A DNA stretch of 64,000 bases from Mesostigma viride (GCA_009746045.1 RPFO01000059.1:620501-684500), one strand, 5' to 3'. Shown: positions 48,157 to 59,385, counted from the first letter of the stretch. Notes: generated by a model from the letters alone, not told the origin. Translations and numbers: made by a program.

Positions 48157-49853
48157 TTAACCCCTAAATGGTCTTGCGGCCGATTTTCCGCCAAAAATCG
48201 AGTTCCAGCCGATGCATCGGCCCCTTCTCGGGCGACCAAATGCCGCGAAAACTATTGAGAATTAGGAAACGTTTAGCTGAGAAGATCGAAAGTTTATAAA
48301 ATACTCTAAAGCATGGTATATGGGTTTGCATACTTCTGACAAAGTTATAGAGGTGTTCTGGCCGGTCAAAGTACAAGGGGTCAGGGTACTTTTTCACGTA
48401 CAACGTGCATTCCGGAAAACGACGACCTGGCCATGGCGGCTTGCGCCCACGCATGGCATTTACGTTTTCGTTCGAATTTTCTGACCAAACTTCGGATATT
48501 GATTTTATACGTCCTAAAGATCATACAGGCCAATTTCTGGTTCGCGGGAATGCCCTTTGATAGGTGTCGGCAGCGTTCTTGCTGGAAAAAACTGCGATCA
48601 GGCCGGACGATAGAAACGTTGACAGCAATACCTTTCCGGCGTATTTTAAAGGATATATCGGTTTCTTTATACTTTTTATGATACATAGTAGTCGTAAACG
48701 TGCAAGGGTGGCCAGAAATCGCCGAATCCAGCGACCATGCTGCACAACTTTGGTGTGCCGAAATGCGCCATTTTGCGGCCACCGCCTGGGCCAAGGTAAC
48801 GCCATCCATGCCTGGTAAAGCTTAAGCATCGTTTTCCTATCGATGTTTGACGTTTATATATACGTTCTAGCTTGTGTAGCACATTCTTTTTGCATTATTC
48901 ATGCTCTTTCTTGACCCTGGCCTGGCCCCTTTCTAAAACACCCTTCTTAGATGCTTCCCTCAGTCAGTTGACCTGCCACAGGGTGATGGTGATAAGTTTT
49001 AGAGGCTGTATGGGTTTGAATACCTCCATATATGTTTGTTATACATTTCCCATACACATATTGCATGAGTGTGAGGCAGTTGGCTGGTCGCTGTGGCATC
49101 ATCAAGCACGTAACTGGTGAGTAAAAGCTTCCCATTGACAGCATGTGCCACCAGGTGTGCTGGCCATCACCTGGCAAGCTATAGCAGCTTAGGCCTAGTT
49201 TATCCTTGCTAGGGCAGGCTGAAATAGGCTCAACATCACTAGTTTGTTGGTGGCTGCCTCCTAGAATGCATGCCTTGCGTAGGGTATCCGTACCACGTTA
49301 CCTACGTGCATGGACAAGGTAGCACCTGCACATAGGTGCCATGTAAGGGCAGTGTGATGATGCAGTTATGTTTCCCCATCATTGTGGAAGGGAAATGTAT
49401 TGTTTGGCATGGTTGGTGGCCATATTAGTAGGTAGTATGCCCACCCCTACCCCCTTGGTTGCTTTTTACCAACGGTACCCCTATGGGCTGTACTGGGTGT
49501 AACTGCTGGTATACCCACCCAAATGATGACCCCAATGGCTCAAACTGTTCAGCAACTAATTGTTTATCATCCCTGAAGTGGTAGGTGCCTAGGTCTTATA
49601 ACATAATTCAAAATGCACATTCTACCAAAAATGAAAACGCGCGTCTTGACCCCCCTGACTTTGACGGCAGTTATACATGGCCTACCCTGCATATATGTGA
49701 GGTTGTGATATACCAACCCGAAGGGGAACTCATGGACATGCTTGGCCCCCAAGGACAGCCATTGGATATGGGTAGGTTGGATGGCATCTGGTTTGCAAAA
49801 TTGTGAAGATCCAGCCGATTTATCGGCAGGATCTCAGACCATTTAGGGGTTAA
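48157..49853. mobile_element. 1.69-kb TTAA-flanked transposon, TIR CCCCTAAATGGTC
   Basis: TTAA (48157-48160) then CCCCTAAATGGTC (48161-48173); the exact inverse GACCATTTAGGGG ends at 49849, followed by TTAA (49850-49853). Each end also holds a subterminal palindrome, GCCGATGCATCGGC on the left and GCCGATAAATCGGC on the right. No transposase frame is visible, so it is non-autonomous. TTAA plus CCC-start fits piggyBac. Confidence 0.82.
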
Positions 49854-49886
49854 GCTCATGGCAGGTTTATACCCATCTTTCTAGGA

Positions 49887-50216
49887 ATGTCCTTGGGGCC
49901 ATCGCAACCCACTGGCAAACTTGCGCGCGCCGGGCACCGGCGCGGCGCGCCCCGGACCTATGTGACACAACTGGTTGAAGATGCAGGGCTTCCGGGACTA
50001 TCCGTACTCCGCGCCCGCATGATTGACAAGGAGAAATGGGGTGCCATCTGCGATAAGCACCTTCCCGAGGGGTATGCTCCTATTTTCTCCCCACGGTCCC
50101 CGCGGCCCGTTGCCAGCCAGGGTAGAAGTCCGCAGGTGGAGGTTATTGGTCCTGAGGATAGCCGCTACACTACCGCCTCGTCTGCCATGACAGTACTTAG
50201 AGGACAGCTCGGATGA
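49887..50216 (+). pseudogene. probable LINE ORF2 C-terminal fragment
   Basis: 110 codons starting mid-protein (RRGAPRTYV, then EDAGLPGLSVLRARMIDKEK) and ending in a stop at 50214-50216. The pattern Arg-Pro/Gly-Pro-Arg then an aspartate-led helix and a Trp (KWGAI) is that of the extreme C-terminus of APE-type LINE reverse transcriptases. The TTAA transposon ends only 34 bp upstream. The 3' UTR runs to about 50340. Identification rests on pattern only. Confidence 0.45.
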
Positions 50217-50295
50217 GGATTACATCCCCATCTAGTGCTTAACGGTTGGGGGATGATGCCGACGATATTTGTGTAACTTTTGTGTAATTATTTTT

Positions 50296-50392
50296 CTAAT
50301 GAGATTAGCATAGTACTCTGTGGCATGATGCCTTTGCGCCTTAATTAATTATCAACATCACTCCGTTGGGAGTAGATGTAGCACATAGCCCT
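50296..50392. mobile_element. two LINE 3' ends abutting tail to tail
   Basis: 50296-50340 (plus) carries TAATGAGATTAGCATAGTAC with CTCTGTGG, found again at 56327-56358. At 50341 it meets, in opposite orientation, the AATTAATTAA tail and CTCCCAACGGAG hairpin of the minus-strand ORF1 unit. Confidence 0.55.
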
Positions 50393-50772
50393 GAGAAGGG
50401 GCATATGGCTTTTAATACATTCTAGGCTACTTCATGCAAGGGTGGGAATGTAAGCTACCCCTGCTCTAGGTGCACCAGGGCACCCGCGCCCTCATGGTCT
50501 ATCACGCTATGCCCGGGTAAGGGGGGAGCATGCCTGTGAGGGGGAAGATCATCATGGCTATACAAAAACTAGAGCGTGGCATCTCAGCAGAGAGCAGCTC
50601 TCTGCATGGGCACAGCATTACTAAATAAAACTAGGCATCGTCTGGAGTGTGGCTCATCATAGGCACACATGTACATGACTAAAAAGGCTAGGCCTAAGCT
50701 GGGATAGTGCCTGTAGTAGGCGGGCATGTACAAGGCCACTGTCTAACTATTCTACACTACTGCTGTATTCCC

Positions 50773-52156
50773 CTAGGCTGGGGCTGGAGTTGCTGGGGCC
50801 GCGGTGGTCGAGGGGGTCGCTTGCCAGGGCTTGTGGCCGACGTAGATGGCCGCCCCCTTCCAGTACACCGGCTGGCCCGCCTTGGTCTGCCGGAGCTGGG
50901 TGTAGGTCGGCCATAGCTCCCGTCGCCGTTGTTGCTGGGCCAGGGTCAAGTCGTCGTCCACGGTGAAGGGAGTATTCGCGAGCCGCTTGCGGCGTCTGAG
51001 AAACGAAAGCTTGTCCGCTGGGCTATCAAAGATGAGAAGAAGCGGAGGCGCCCCTGCCTTACCCCGCGCGCGGGGGAGGCGGTGGGCGGTCAGCTTGATC
51101 TCACCAAGAAGGCCCATGCGTGCAAGGATTTTGCTCTCAAACGCACGTGCAAGCTTCTCGGAATTCTCACCTTCTTCCATGTCCAAGTTCTTGAGTATGG
51201 CGTTGAGGCTGCGCTTGGCGAGCTCGGCCTCCTCGCGGAGGTCAAGCGTCTGCCGCTGGAGCTGGGCTGCGACGGCGGAGGTGGTGGAGGTGGTATGTTG
51301 CTTAAGCATGTCCGCCCAGGTCGTGATGGGAGGAGCCTCGCCGGCCGGGCCAGCCGAGGCTGGCTTGGCGGCAATGTCCTTCACTGCCTGGGCGGTGAGG
51401 CCTGCCGTGTTCTGCAAGACCTCGATAGCGATTGCATTATCCTTGAGGCGCTGGTCGATGTCGCGGAGCTGGGCGGTGATGGAGTCGGTGGAGGCGGAGG
51501 GGGGGGGGGGTGGAGGCGAGGAGGGTGGCGGTGGCGGTGGGGATGGTGGGAAGCTCAGCAGCCAGCGTGCCACCAATTGCCGCCACATCTGCGGCAAGAG
51601 GGGTCACGTGCTGCTCGAAAGCTTCCTTGAGGAGGGTGCGGATGGTGGCTTCGGTGGGGAAGGTGGAGGGGGGCGGTTTGGAAGCCCAGATCTCGGCTTC
51701 GGAGCGGCCAACAAGGGAGCAGAGGGCGAAGCGTTGGAGGTTGGGGCGACTCATGCGGGGAAGGACGGGGAGAGTCTCGGCGGGGTCGACAAGCTGGCCA
51801 AGACCAGGCCCGCGGCCGCGGTTGTGGGACGTGAGGTACACGCACAGGGCTAGAAGCGAGGCGTGATTGCCGTGGAACACGTCTTCCATGAACCGACTGG
51901 GGCTGCGTTGCCAGAAGCCGGGGCTGTTGACGTCGAAGGAGGTCTCTTCCCAGGGCGGCTTAGCAGAGCGACTGCGCTTAGGATCAGGCGATGTAGATGG
52001 CGAGGCAAGCCCGGGAGGCTGGGCGAGCACCAGTGCACGACGAGTGTCACCGTTGCCATCTGGGCCGGTGGGCGAAGCTGCAGCCGAAGCTGCAGGCGTA
52101 TTTTCATTGCCGAGCGCAGCCGCCAGGCTGCGTTGCGTCGAGAGGCGTTTGCTCAT
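50773..52156 (-). CDS. retrotransposon ORF1 protein (nucleic-acid chaperone type)
   Basis: About 455 residues from ATG at 52156 to TAG at 50773-50775. Basic N-terminus with RSRSAKPPWEE, a Pro-rich linker, a coiled-coil-like region (QLRDIDQRLKDNAIAIEVLQ) and a C-terminal domain with FLRRRKRLANTPF, DDLTLAQQQRRRELWP and AGQPVYWKGAAIYVG. This matches the RRM/CTD layout of L1-type ORF1 proteins, which bind retrotransposon RNA. The frame breaks once at a run of about ten C (minus) near 51502-51512, between the ATLLAS and SASTDSIT parts; the same site is disturbed in the second copy. The unit's 3' end is at 50341. A divergent inverted copy lies at 56601-58030. Confidence 0.75.
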
Positions 52157-52319
52157 CGTATATTGCGTAATAGCGTCGGAAAATTATATCAGCATGTGCG
52201 TCGTAGAAAGACGCATCGATTGTGATATTCACGGCTAAATTCGGTGCTCAAACGTGAAAGTTATGAGCTCCGCCGTCAGCCATGGCTATCTCGTGGCTCG
52301 TGGCTCGTGGCTCGTAGTG

Positions 52320-52565
52320 TGTCATATTGGCGTCAGCGCTTGTCGGTGGCGCTGACTCGGGCCATGGCTGACATCATGCTCCGCCGTACGCGGGCTGATT
52401 TTGCGGTGCAGCAGGGCTATTAGGTTCCTCCCGTTAGGTGTTTCCATTGGTCTTATCGTAGTATAGAGCTTTGACATGGCTCTGTCTATAGGTTTATAGC
52501 TGAGCGAGTTTGCTTTGGTTTGAGTGATTTCACTCTGCTGTAAGTAATTATATTATTAACATATA
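52320..52565 (+). mobile_element. short 3' end copy of the endonuclease-bearing retrotransposon
   Basis: Starts abruptly at GTCATATTGGCGTCAGCG and carries the last ~30 codons of the RT ORF (stop TAG at 52421-52423), the 3' UTR, and a variable AT-rich tail. Opposite in orientation to the long copy at 52935-56292; the two are arranged tail to tail. Confidence 0.85.
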
Positions 52566-52774
52566 TATTCATTGAGAATGATAGATTACGGAGGTGAGAT
52601 GGGCATGCAACATAAGGAAAAAACCGATAACTGGGAGAATAACCCTGAAAAATTAATAGTAATCTGACACGGACATCCGGATCACGCCAGCTGCACAAGG
52701 TACAACTAACTATACATCACAAAACTACACGCAGCAACAGCGCTGCCGACCCACCATGCAGCCCTGGAAGCGAT

Positions 52775-52864
52775 CTAGACCGCATGGGTCGCGACAAAGT
52801 CGGCCCGGGTGCGGCGGAATAACACATCAGCCACGGTGCGAGTGAGGGCGAGTGACAGGCGCTG
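52775..52864 (-). pseudogene. relic of a second, diverged retrotransposon family
   Basis: Translation of the minus strand gives QRLSLALTRTVADVLFRR then TRADFVATHAV and TAG (52775-52777). The main family ends QRLSVALTRAMADIMLRR. About 20 of 29 residues agree although the DNA is well diverged, so this is the extreme 3' end of a sister family, left between the two tail-to-tail copies of the main family. Confidence 0.75.
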
Positions 52865-53080
52865 AATATATATATTCATTGAGAATGATAGATTACGGAG
52901 GTGAGATAGGCATGCAACTGTGAGACAGGCGCTGAATATATATATATTAAAAATATAATTACTTACAGCAGAGTGAAATCACTCAAACCAAAGCAAACGC
53001 CCAGCTATAAACCTATATACAGAGCCATGTCAAAGCTCTATACTACGATAAGACCAATGGAAACGCCTAACGGGAGGAAC

Positions 53081-56000
53081 CTAATAGCCCTGCTGCACCG
53101 CAAAATCAGCCCGCGTACGGCGGAGCATGATGTCAGCCATGGCCCGAGTCAGCGCCACCGACAAGCGCTGACGCCAATATGACGTCCAGGTCCGCGCCGA
53201 CCATGGGGCCCGCTGGCCCTCCAGGTCCAGCCGGTCCTCCCGGAGCCGGCAGCACTCCTTGAAGAAGGCGGAGGTCAGGGGCCCCATGGCCCCAAACTCC
53301 TCCAGGACAAAGGGCACCACACGATGGTGCCCGACGTCGCCGTAGGCCAGGAGCTTGGCCCGCTCCGCCCGGTCCGCCGTGTAACCTGCCGTGAGGGAGG
53401 CCCCAGCCACGTGGCTAAGAGCCAAGGGCCGCGCCACCGAAACGTCAATAAGCAGATGCCGGCCACCCCCCTCAAAGTCCAGCACCACGATGTCAGGCCG
53501 GTGGTTGGGGGAATAGAAGGCAGCGCCATCCGCATCCTCGGACCGGATGTTCGCGTGGGGGAAAACCGACCGAATCATGGCGAGCACCACCGTCAGGAGG
53601 ACAGTGTGCAAATACAAATACCAATTCTGATTCTGTTGGCCCCCCATGCAGGCAAGGTAGTGAGTCCCCGTGGGATCCAGCGGCTGCCCACAGCTACCAC
53701 AAGGCCGCCCGGCCGGAACAAGAGGCTGCGGGGCAAATAGCTGGTGCCGGAGCGCCACCGAGTAGTGGCTGGGAGCCAAGGCGAATGGGGGGGCCATGGG
53801 AAGAGCACGAAGGTACGCCGAGCCCACACTCCGCAAGGAAAGCGAGAACAGCCACGCACGTCCCTGGGCGTTGAGGTCCGCGAAAAGAGCAATCCAATCA
53901 GCCGTGTGCAGAATACCCGCGTAGGTTTTCTGGTGTTTATCGATGACGCGAGCAGGGAATGCGGCGGGAGATTGAACGGAGGCGACCGAGGGAGTGCCGC
54001 GAGGGAGGTGGCGCTGTACCGCCTGAGCGGCACGGACGGGAGAACAGGCCTGCTGGATCTCAGCATAGGCCTCCTGGATGGCGGTGACGAAGGGCAAAGG
54101 GCTGCTGGGGTCCAGGAGGTCAGGCGCTGCCGTTGCCAAAAGGGGCAGGAGCCGGCAGCTTTCCGCCCACGACTGAGCGACGGAGCCCAAAAATGCTGCT
54201 GGGGCCAGCCGGGCGGCACGAGTCAGACCGCAGCCACCCATCCGTGCAGGCAGGGAGGCAATGCGAATAGCATGTGGCGGGAGGTCGGGGCCCGGGACCA
54301 GCTGCGCCAAGGCCGACTGGATGCGTTCGTCGTGGCCCTCGGCGGCCAGCCGGACCTGAGCCGGAAGAGCGCCCCGGAGCCAGTGAACGACGCGAGGGTG
54401 AGCGCAAAACCACAGAAGCAGACCCTTGGTCTGCGAATCATGAAGGCGCGCAATCAAGGGCAGTACCTCAGTGCGTGCCTCGAGGGCGGCCCGCAGAGCA
54501 TCGATGACAAACGCGGGGTCGCCAACCGGAACGCCGAGGACATCCAACCCATGGAGGCGCTCGTCCCGGCCCAAGAGCTGGGGCGGAAAGCCGGAGCAAT
54601 CACCTTGGGGCGAGTACACCGCGCACTTGGCCAGGGTCAACTGGAGGTTGATGTCGGCCACCGCGGTCTGCAGTGCCAGCAGAGCCGCGGTGGTGTCCGG
54701 CACAGGGCCCAGAAGGTAGATATCATCCAAGTAGGCCTGAATAGCGACCGCCGGGTGGGCAGCATGGACCGCTTGGAGGCAACCCTGGAGGGGGGCGGCA
54801 AAGTACAGGGGTCCCAGGGGGTCCCCTTGCTGGGTGCCCGACCGCGACAGCAGGCCGCCGCGAGTGCCGTCCTCCATGATGTGAACCAGTTGGCCGGGCT
54901 GGCCGTAGCACACGGCTGTCCAAGCGTACAAGTCCTCGAAGGACTCCATGACGGCCGCAAACATGCTGGCGCGGGACAGACTGTTGAACGCGTTGTGGCA
55001 GTCGACCTTGACGACAGCGTGGGTGGGGTGGGCCTCGAGGTAGGCCTGCACCGAATGGATGAGGATATCCGCCCCGCCTGGAGTCGTCACCCCCAGCTGG
55101 GCCGCCACCGAGGTCTCACCCGCTGCGAGGGGCGGGCAGAAAAAGGCACGGAGCTCGGGCGCCTTTTGGCGGCAGATCACTTTGCCCACGAGCTTGCGGA
55201 GCACCTCACCGCAGGCGATCGGGCGCACCTTGCCCTCGGGGGGGGCAAGACACCCTTGAGCAGAGCGAGGAGGCGAGCGCCCGCTAACCACTCGCGCGCA
55301 GCGGGAGGAACGCGACCAGCCGCCAGGTCAATGAGGGTGTCAAAGAGAATGTCCTCGCCCCCATGCCCCACCAGGACCTCCAAGTGCTCGTAGCGCCAGC
55401 CCGACGGCCCGGTAGAGGAAGCCCGCGGGACCGCACGCATCACCTCCAGGAAGCAGTCGCGGTCCAGCCGGAGGGGGGCCGGCAGGGGGTCCGGCACGGG
55501 CAGCTGGAATCCGGGCTCCGCAGGGTGAAGAGCCTCCAAGGCCGCCAGGGTAGCCGCATTGGCGGGGGCCAGCTTGGCCATTTCCAAGCGGGTCATGGCC
55601 CGGCTGAGCTGCCCCTCGCGGACGAGGCGGATGACGTCGGCGGCCACCCGCTCGAAGTTGACCTCCCCCGACAGCCGGGCCGTGCGCGGGGGCGGCACGC
55701 CAAACAGCCCCTCCCAGTCCCCCTGCAGAAAGCGTCGGCAACGGGCAATAACCGCACCCTGGAGGCCGCGCACACCACGCCCGAGAGGGGTGAGGAGCAG
55801 GCGGGGGGTCACCATGTGCAGTTTAAAGCCCAGCGGGTCGTCCGGAGCGGCGTGCATGCGCCGGAGAGAAACGATTGCACATTGCGCGAAAAGGCTACGC
55901 GCGCGGTGGGGGAGGTCGGTCAGGGTAGACGTCGGGTTGATGGCGCATGCATCCCAGGGAACCGTGTCAAGCCAACGCCAACTGGCCGAGTAGTCGGGCG

Positions 56001-56292
56001 GCGGGGGCTGGGAGCCGGTGGGAGCCGAGGCGGGAGGGGGGGAGGGGGCCGGGACTGCTGGCCGGTTGAGGGGCCGTTGAGCAACACAGGCGCGTGCGTG
56101 CTGAGCGCGCCCGTGAATGGAGTACACCCGCTGGCAGTGAGCTTCCGGGCACCGGTAACAGCTCATGGCCTGCAGATCCGCCGCGCCGAGATCGGGGTGC
56201 ACAGCGCGAAGGTGCTGGCAGAGGAGGTTACGGTTGTGGAACACACCATATATATGCACATGCATGTGTGGCTGCACTGGCCGGCATCGCAC
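53081..56292 (-). pseudogene. non-LTR retrotransposon ORF: zinc finger, RT, restriction-like endonuclease
   Basis: Order from the N-terminus: zinc-finger motif (CYRCPEAHCQ..H..H-type, 56130-56180), RT core with DCHNAFNSLSR (motif A), GTQQGDPLGPLYFA, catalytic YLDDIYLLG, then a Cys/His knuckle CGSCGQPLDPTGTHYLAC and RPDIVVLDF..LLIDVSV, the PD-(D/E)XK signature of restriction-like endonuclease elements (R2/NeSL-type clades). Stop at 53081-53083. The N-terminal part (55177-56292) and the RT part (53081-55291) are in different frames; the shift falls at a run of eight G near 55238-55246 and joins LLALLKGVL to APPEGKVRPIACG. Apart from that single indel the ORF is intact (about 1,070 codons). The 3' UTR extends to about 52935. 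Almost identical to 46888-47457, so recently active. Confidence 0.88.
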
Positions 56293-56600
56293 ACCATAGA
56301 ACGCATGGCATGCAATATTTTCAAGTCTTTAATGAGATTAGCATGGTACTCCGTGGAATGCATGCCCATGCGTATGACACGCAAGTACTATTATCAGTAT
56401 TATGGCATGCAAGGTGCATGAACACGAGCCACGAGGTAGCCATGGCTGACGGCGGAGCTCAGAACTTTCGCGTCTGAGCCCCAAATTCCGTCAGTCACTT
56501 GCAACCGATGCATCTTTTCTAGGCGCATCTGCTACTATAAACGGTTACAGCTGTAACGCAGTATTGTGACCAGCCTGCAGCTATTACGCGAACTGCTATT

Positions 56601-58030
56601 ATGACGAGCAAACGCACAACCACGCAACGCAGCCTGGCGAATGCGTTAGGCAATGAAAATACGTCTGCAGCTCCGGCTGCAGCTTCGCCATCAGGGCCGG
56701 AAGGCAGTGGTGACACTAGTCGCGCACTGGTGGTCGCCCAGAACCCTCCCGGGCTCTCCTCGCCCTCTGCATCGCCTGACCCAAAGCGCAGTCGCCCAGG
56801 CGAACCTGGCTGGTCTGAGCGAGATTTTGACGTCGAGAGGCTCTTTACCACCAGTTCGACGCCAACAGGCCTGCCTTTTTCGACATGCCACCCATCAAGA
56901 TACTGGAGCTCGTGTTTTACGGGTCACACGCCTCACTGCTGGCCCTGTGCCAGCAACTCCATTTCCACACCCAGCTTTTCCGCAACGGAGCTGACGGCCG
57001 GTATTCCCACCGCGTCTCAGACTCGTCGACCAACCTGGCCGGCTGGTCTCGCCCCCGCCTTCAGCTCGCCGCTCTCTTTACCCTCACTAAGCGCTCGGCC
57101 GAGGACCTTCTGCACCCCGCCCCCATCACCGAATCCACCTTCGATCGTCCACCACCTCCACGCCGCCCTATCACAGCACGTGATGCCCATTGCTGCAGAT
57201 GTGGCGGCAATTGGCGGCACGCTGGCTGCTGAGCTCCCCACCATCCCCGGGCACCGCCACCGCCGCCCTCCTCGCCTCCACCCCCCCCCCCTCCGCCTCC
57301 ACCGACTCCATCACCGCCCAGCTCCGCGACATCGACCAGCGCCATTGCTATCGAGGTTCTGCAGAACACCGCAGGCCTCGCCGCCCAGGCGGTGAAGGAC
57401 ATTGCCACCAAGCCAGCCCCGGCTGGCCTGGCCGGCGATGCTCCTCCCATCACCACCTGGGCGGACATGCTTAAGCAACACACCACCTCCACCACCTCCG
57501 CCGTCGCAGCCCAGCTCCAACGGCAGACGCTTGACCTCCGCGAGGAGGCCGAGCTCGCCAAGCATAGCCTCAACGTCATTGTCAAGAACCTCAAGATGGA
57601 GGAAGGTGAGAATTCCGAAAAGCTTGCGCGCGCTTTTGAGAGAGAAATCCTTGATCGCATGGGCCTTACTGGTGAGATCGAGCTGGTCGCCCACCGCCTT
57701 CCCCGCGCGCGGGGTAAGGCCGGGCCGCCCCCGCTCCTTCTCACCTTTAAGACCCCGGCGGACAAGATTTCTTTTCTCAGACGCCGCAAGCGGCTCGAGA
57801 AGACTCTCTTCACCCTTGATGACGACTTGACCCTGGCGCAGCAACAACGGCAACGGGAGCTATGGCCGACCTACCTCCAGCTCCGGCAGACCAAGGCGGG
57901 GCAGCCGGTGTACTGGAAGCTAGGGGGCGGCCATCTACGTCGGCCACAGGCCCTGGCAGGCGACCCCCGCGGCCCCAGCGACTCCAGACGCCCCAGCTTA
58001 GGGGAATACAGCAGTAGTAGTGTAGCATAG
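56601..58030 (+). pseudogene. second retrotransposon ORF1 copy, inverted and frameshifted
   Basis: The start (TSKRTTTQRSLANALGNEN) and the end (DDLTLAQQQRQRELWPTYLQL, AGQPVYWK) match the ORF1 at 50773-52156, but the middle is broken: one shift near 56830-56880, one in the poly-C region near 57285, and a small deletion near 57340 that removes LKDN. The last codons are also out of frame. The 5' flank (56420-56470) is the inverse of 52250-52310, so whole units, not just ORFs, are repeated. The 3' end breaks off at GGGCTAT (58392). Confidence 0.75.
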
Positions 58031-58391
58031 ATAGACCGTGGCCATGTACATGTACGCCTCCTAGAGGCACTATCCCAGCTAAGCCATGCGCTTTATTTAA
58101 TCATGTACATGTGTGCCTATGATGAGCCACACTCCAGATGATGCCTAGCTTTATTTAGTTATGTTGTGCCCACTGCAGGGAGTAACTCTCTGCTGAGACG
58201 CCATGCCCTAGCTTTTGTATAGCTATGCTGATCTTCCCCCCCATGACAGGCTCCCCCTTCGCTGGGCATAGCTTGAAGATCATGGGGATGCAAGTGCCCT
58301 GGTGCACCTAGAGCAAGGGTCCTTTACATCCCCACCCTTGCAGGAAGTAGCTTAGGATGTATGATAGGCCATATGCCCCCTCTCAAGGGCT

Positions 58392-58470
58392 ATTAATTAA
58401 TTAATTAATTAGACTCGTGCTCCCGTTGGGGAGTCACGGAGCATTAACCCCGATGGATGGATGGATGGAT
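58392..58470 (-). mobile_element. LINE 3' terminus with CCAT run, hairpin and AATT tail
   Basis: On the minus strand: CCATCCATC then GGGGTTAATGCTCCGTG, hairpin around CTCCCCAACGGGAG, then (TAATT)n. This is the unexpanded version of 46250-46527. Its tail abuts the truncated 3' end of the ORF1 unit. Confidence 0.6.
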
Positions 58471-58655
58471 GGGTGCAAACATTCCTACCGGTCTAATCTA
58501 TCTACATTGGCTACATACTACATCTATCTAACAGAATTCTAACTACAACATCTATCTAGGCAGCCGCACGCTGCCCTAGGGGGAGCTATCTGGCGTGCCT
58601 CCCGCGGGATTGCACACGCGGGCGCTTCCCCACTGGGGGGGGCTCGTTGTCCTCT

Positions 58656-58719
58656 AGGGCTATGTGCTACATATACTCCCAACGGAGTTATGGTATAATT
58701 CAATTCAATTCAATTCAAG
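58656..58719 (+). mobile_element. LINE 3' terminus with (AATTC)n tail
   Basis: GGGCTATGTGCTACATATACTC, hairpin CTCCCAACGGAG, then four AATTC units. Closest to the 50341-50392 terminus, which has a TTAATTAA tail instead. Confidence 0.6.
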
Positions 58720-59385
58720 GTGCATGTGCGCGGACAAATATCTAGACCTTACCTGTACATACACTACACGTACATATGCAAATTACATGCATGTATTCCA
58801 TCGATCCATGCCTGTGGCTAACAATCCCACCATCAAAATATCGTATCTGCACCATCAGCCATCTGTGTAAATGAATATCTAGGACTGGAATGATAGAATG
58901 TAATTGCACAAACCACAAATTAACATGTACTGCAGTTGATACGGCATCTACATATTCTAATCATTCACCTCGTGCATGCCTCCAGCACTGGGCTGGGAGC
59001 TTGGAGACGACGTTTCCAGACCGACCTGTGGTCTACCGAATAAAGCTGAATGCACCATGCTGCAGCTAGCATCAATTTCCTGATGCTGTCATATTGCCCA
59101 GATATTACTGGCTGGTAGGCTAGAGACCTTTGACATTCACAATATTCTTACCTGTCATCAGCACATGCCTGCTGCAGAATCAGCTCCATGATGATCTGAG
59201 TAACTGGCCAAAACAATATTGCAAAACCAGCAAATAGCTATACCCGCCACATGTGGCGGGATTGTCAAAATCACGTAGTGTCTTCCTAAAGGTTGCACCG
59301 GCCGATTGCATCTTTGCAAAGGCTGCTCGCCAGGCTTCCACCAACTGTTGGATTACCAGACTCATCAACGCAACAAGGTGCTGTG
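58720..59385. other. region 3' of RAD1, no gene seen
   Basis: Must contain the RAD1 3' UTR. No recognisable reading frame, RNA gene or repeat. Confidence 0.55.

Noticed and set aside
53744-55393. A 549-codon plus-strand frame
   Set aside because: It is the antisense shadow of the GC-rich reverse transcriptase ORF and has no recognisable domain.
50341-58440. LTR retrotransposon with long terminal repeats
   Set aside because: The long repeats are inverted, encode ORF1 and lie around a zinc-finger/RT/restriction-like endonuclease ORF; no integrase, protease or primer-binding site is seen.
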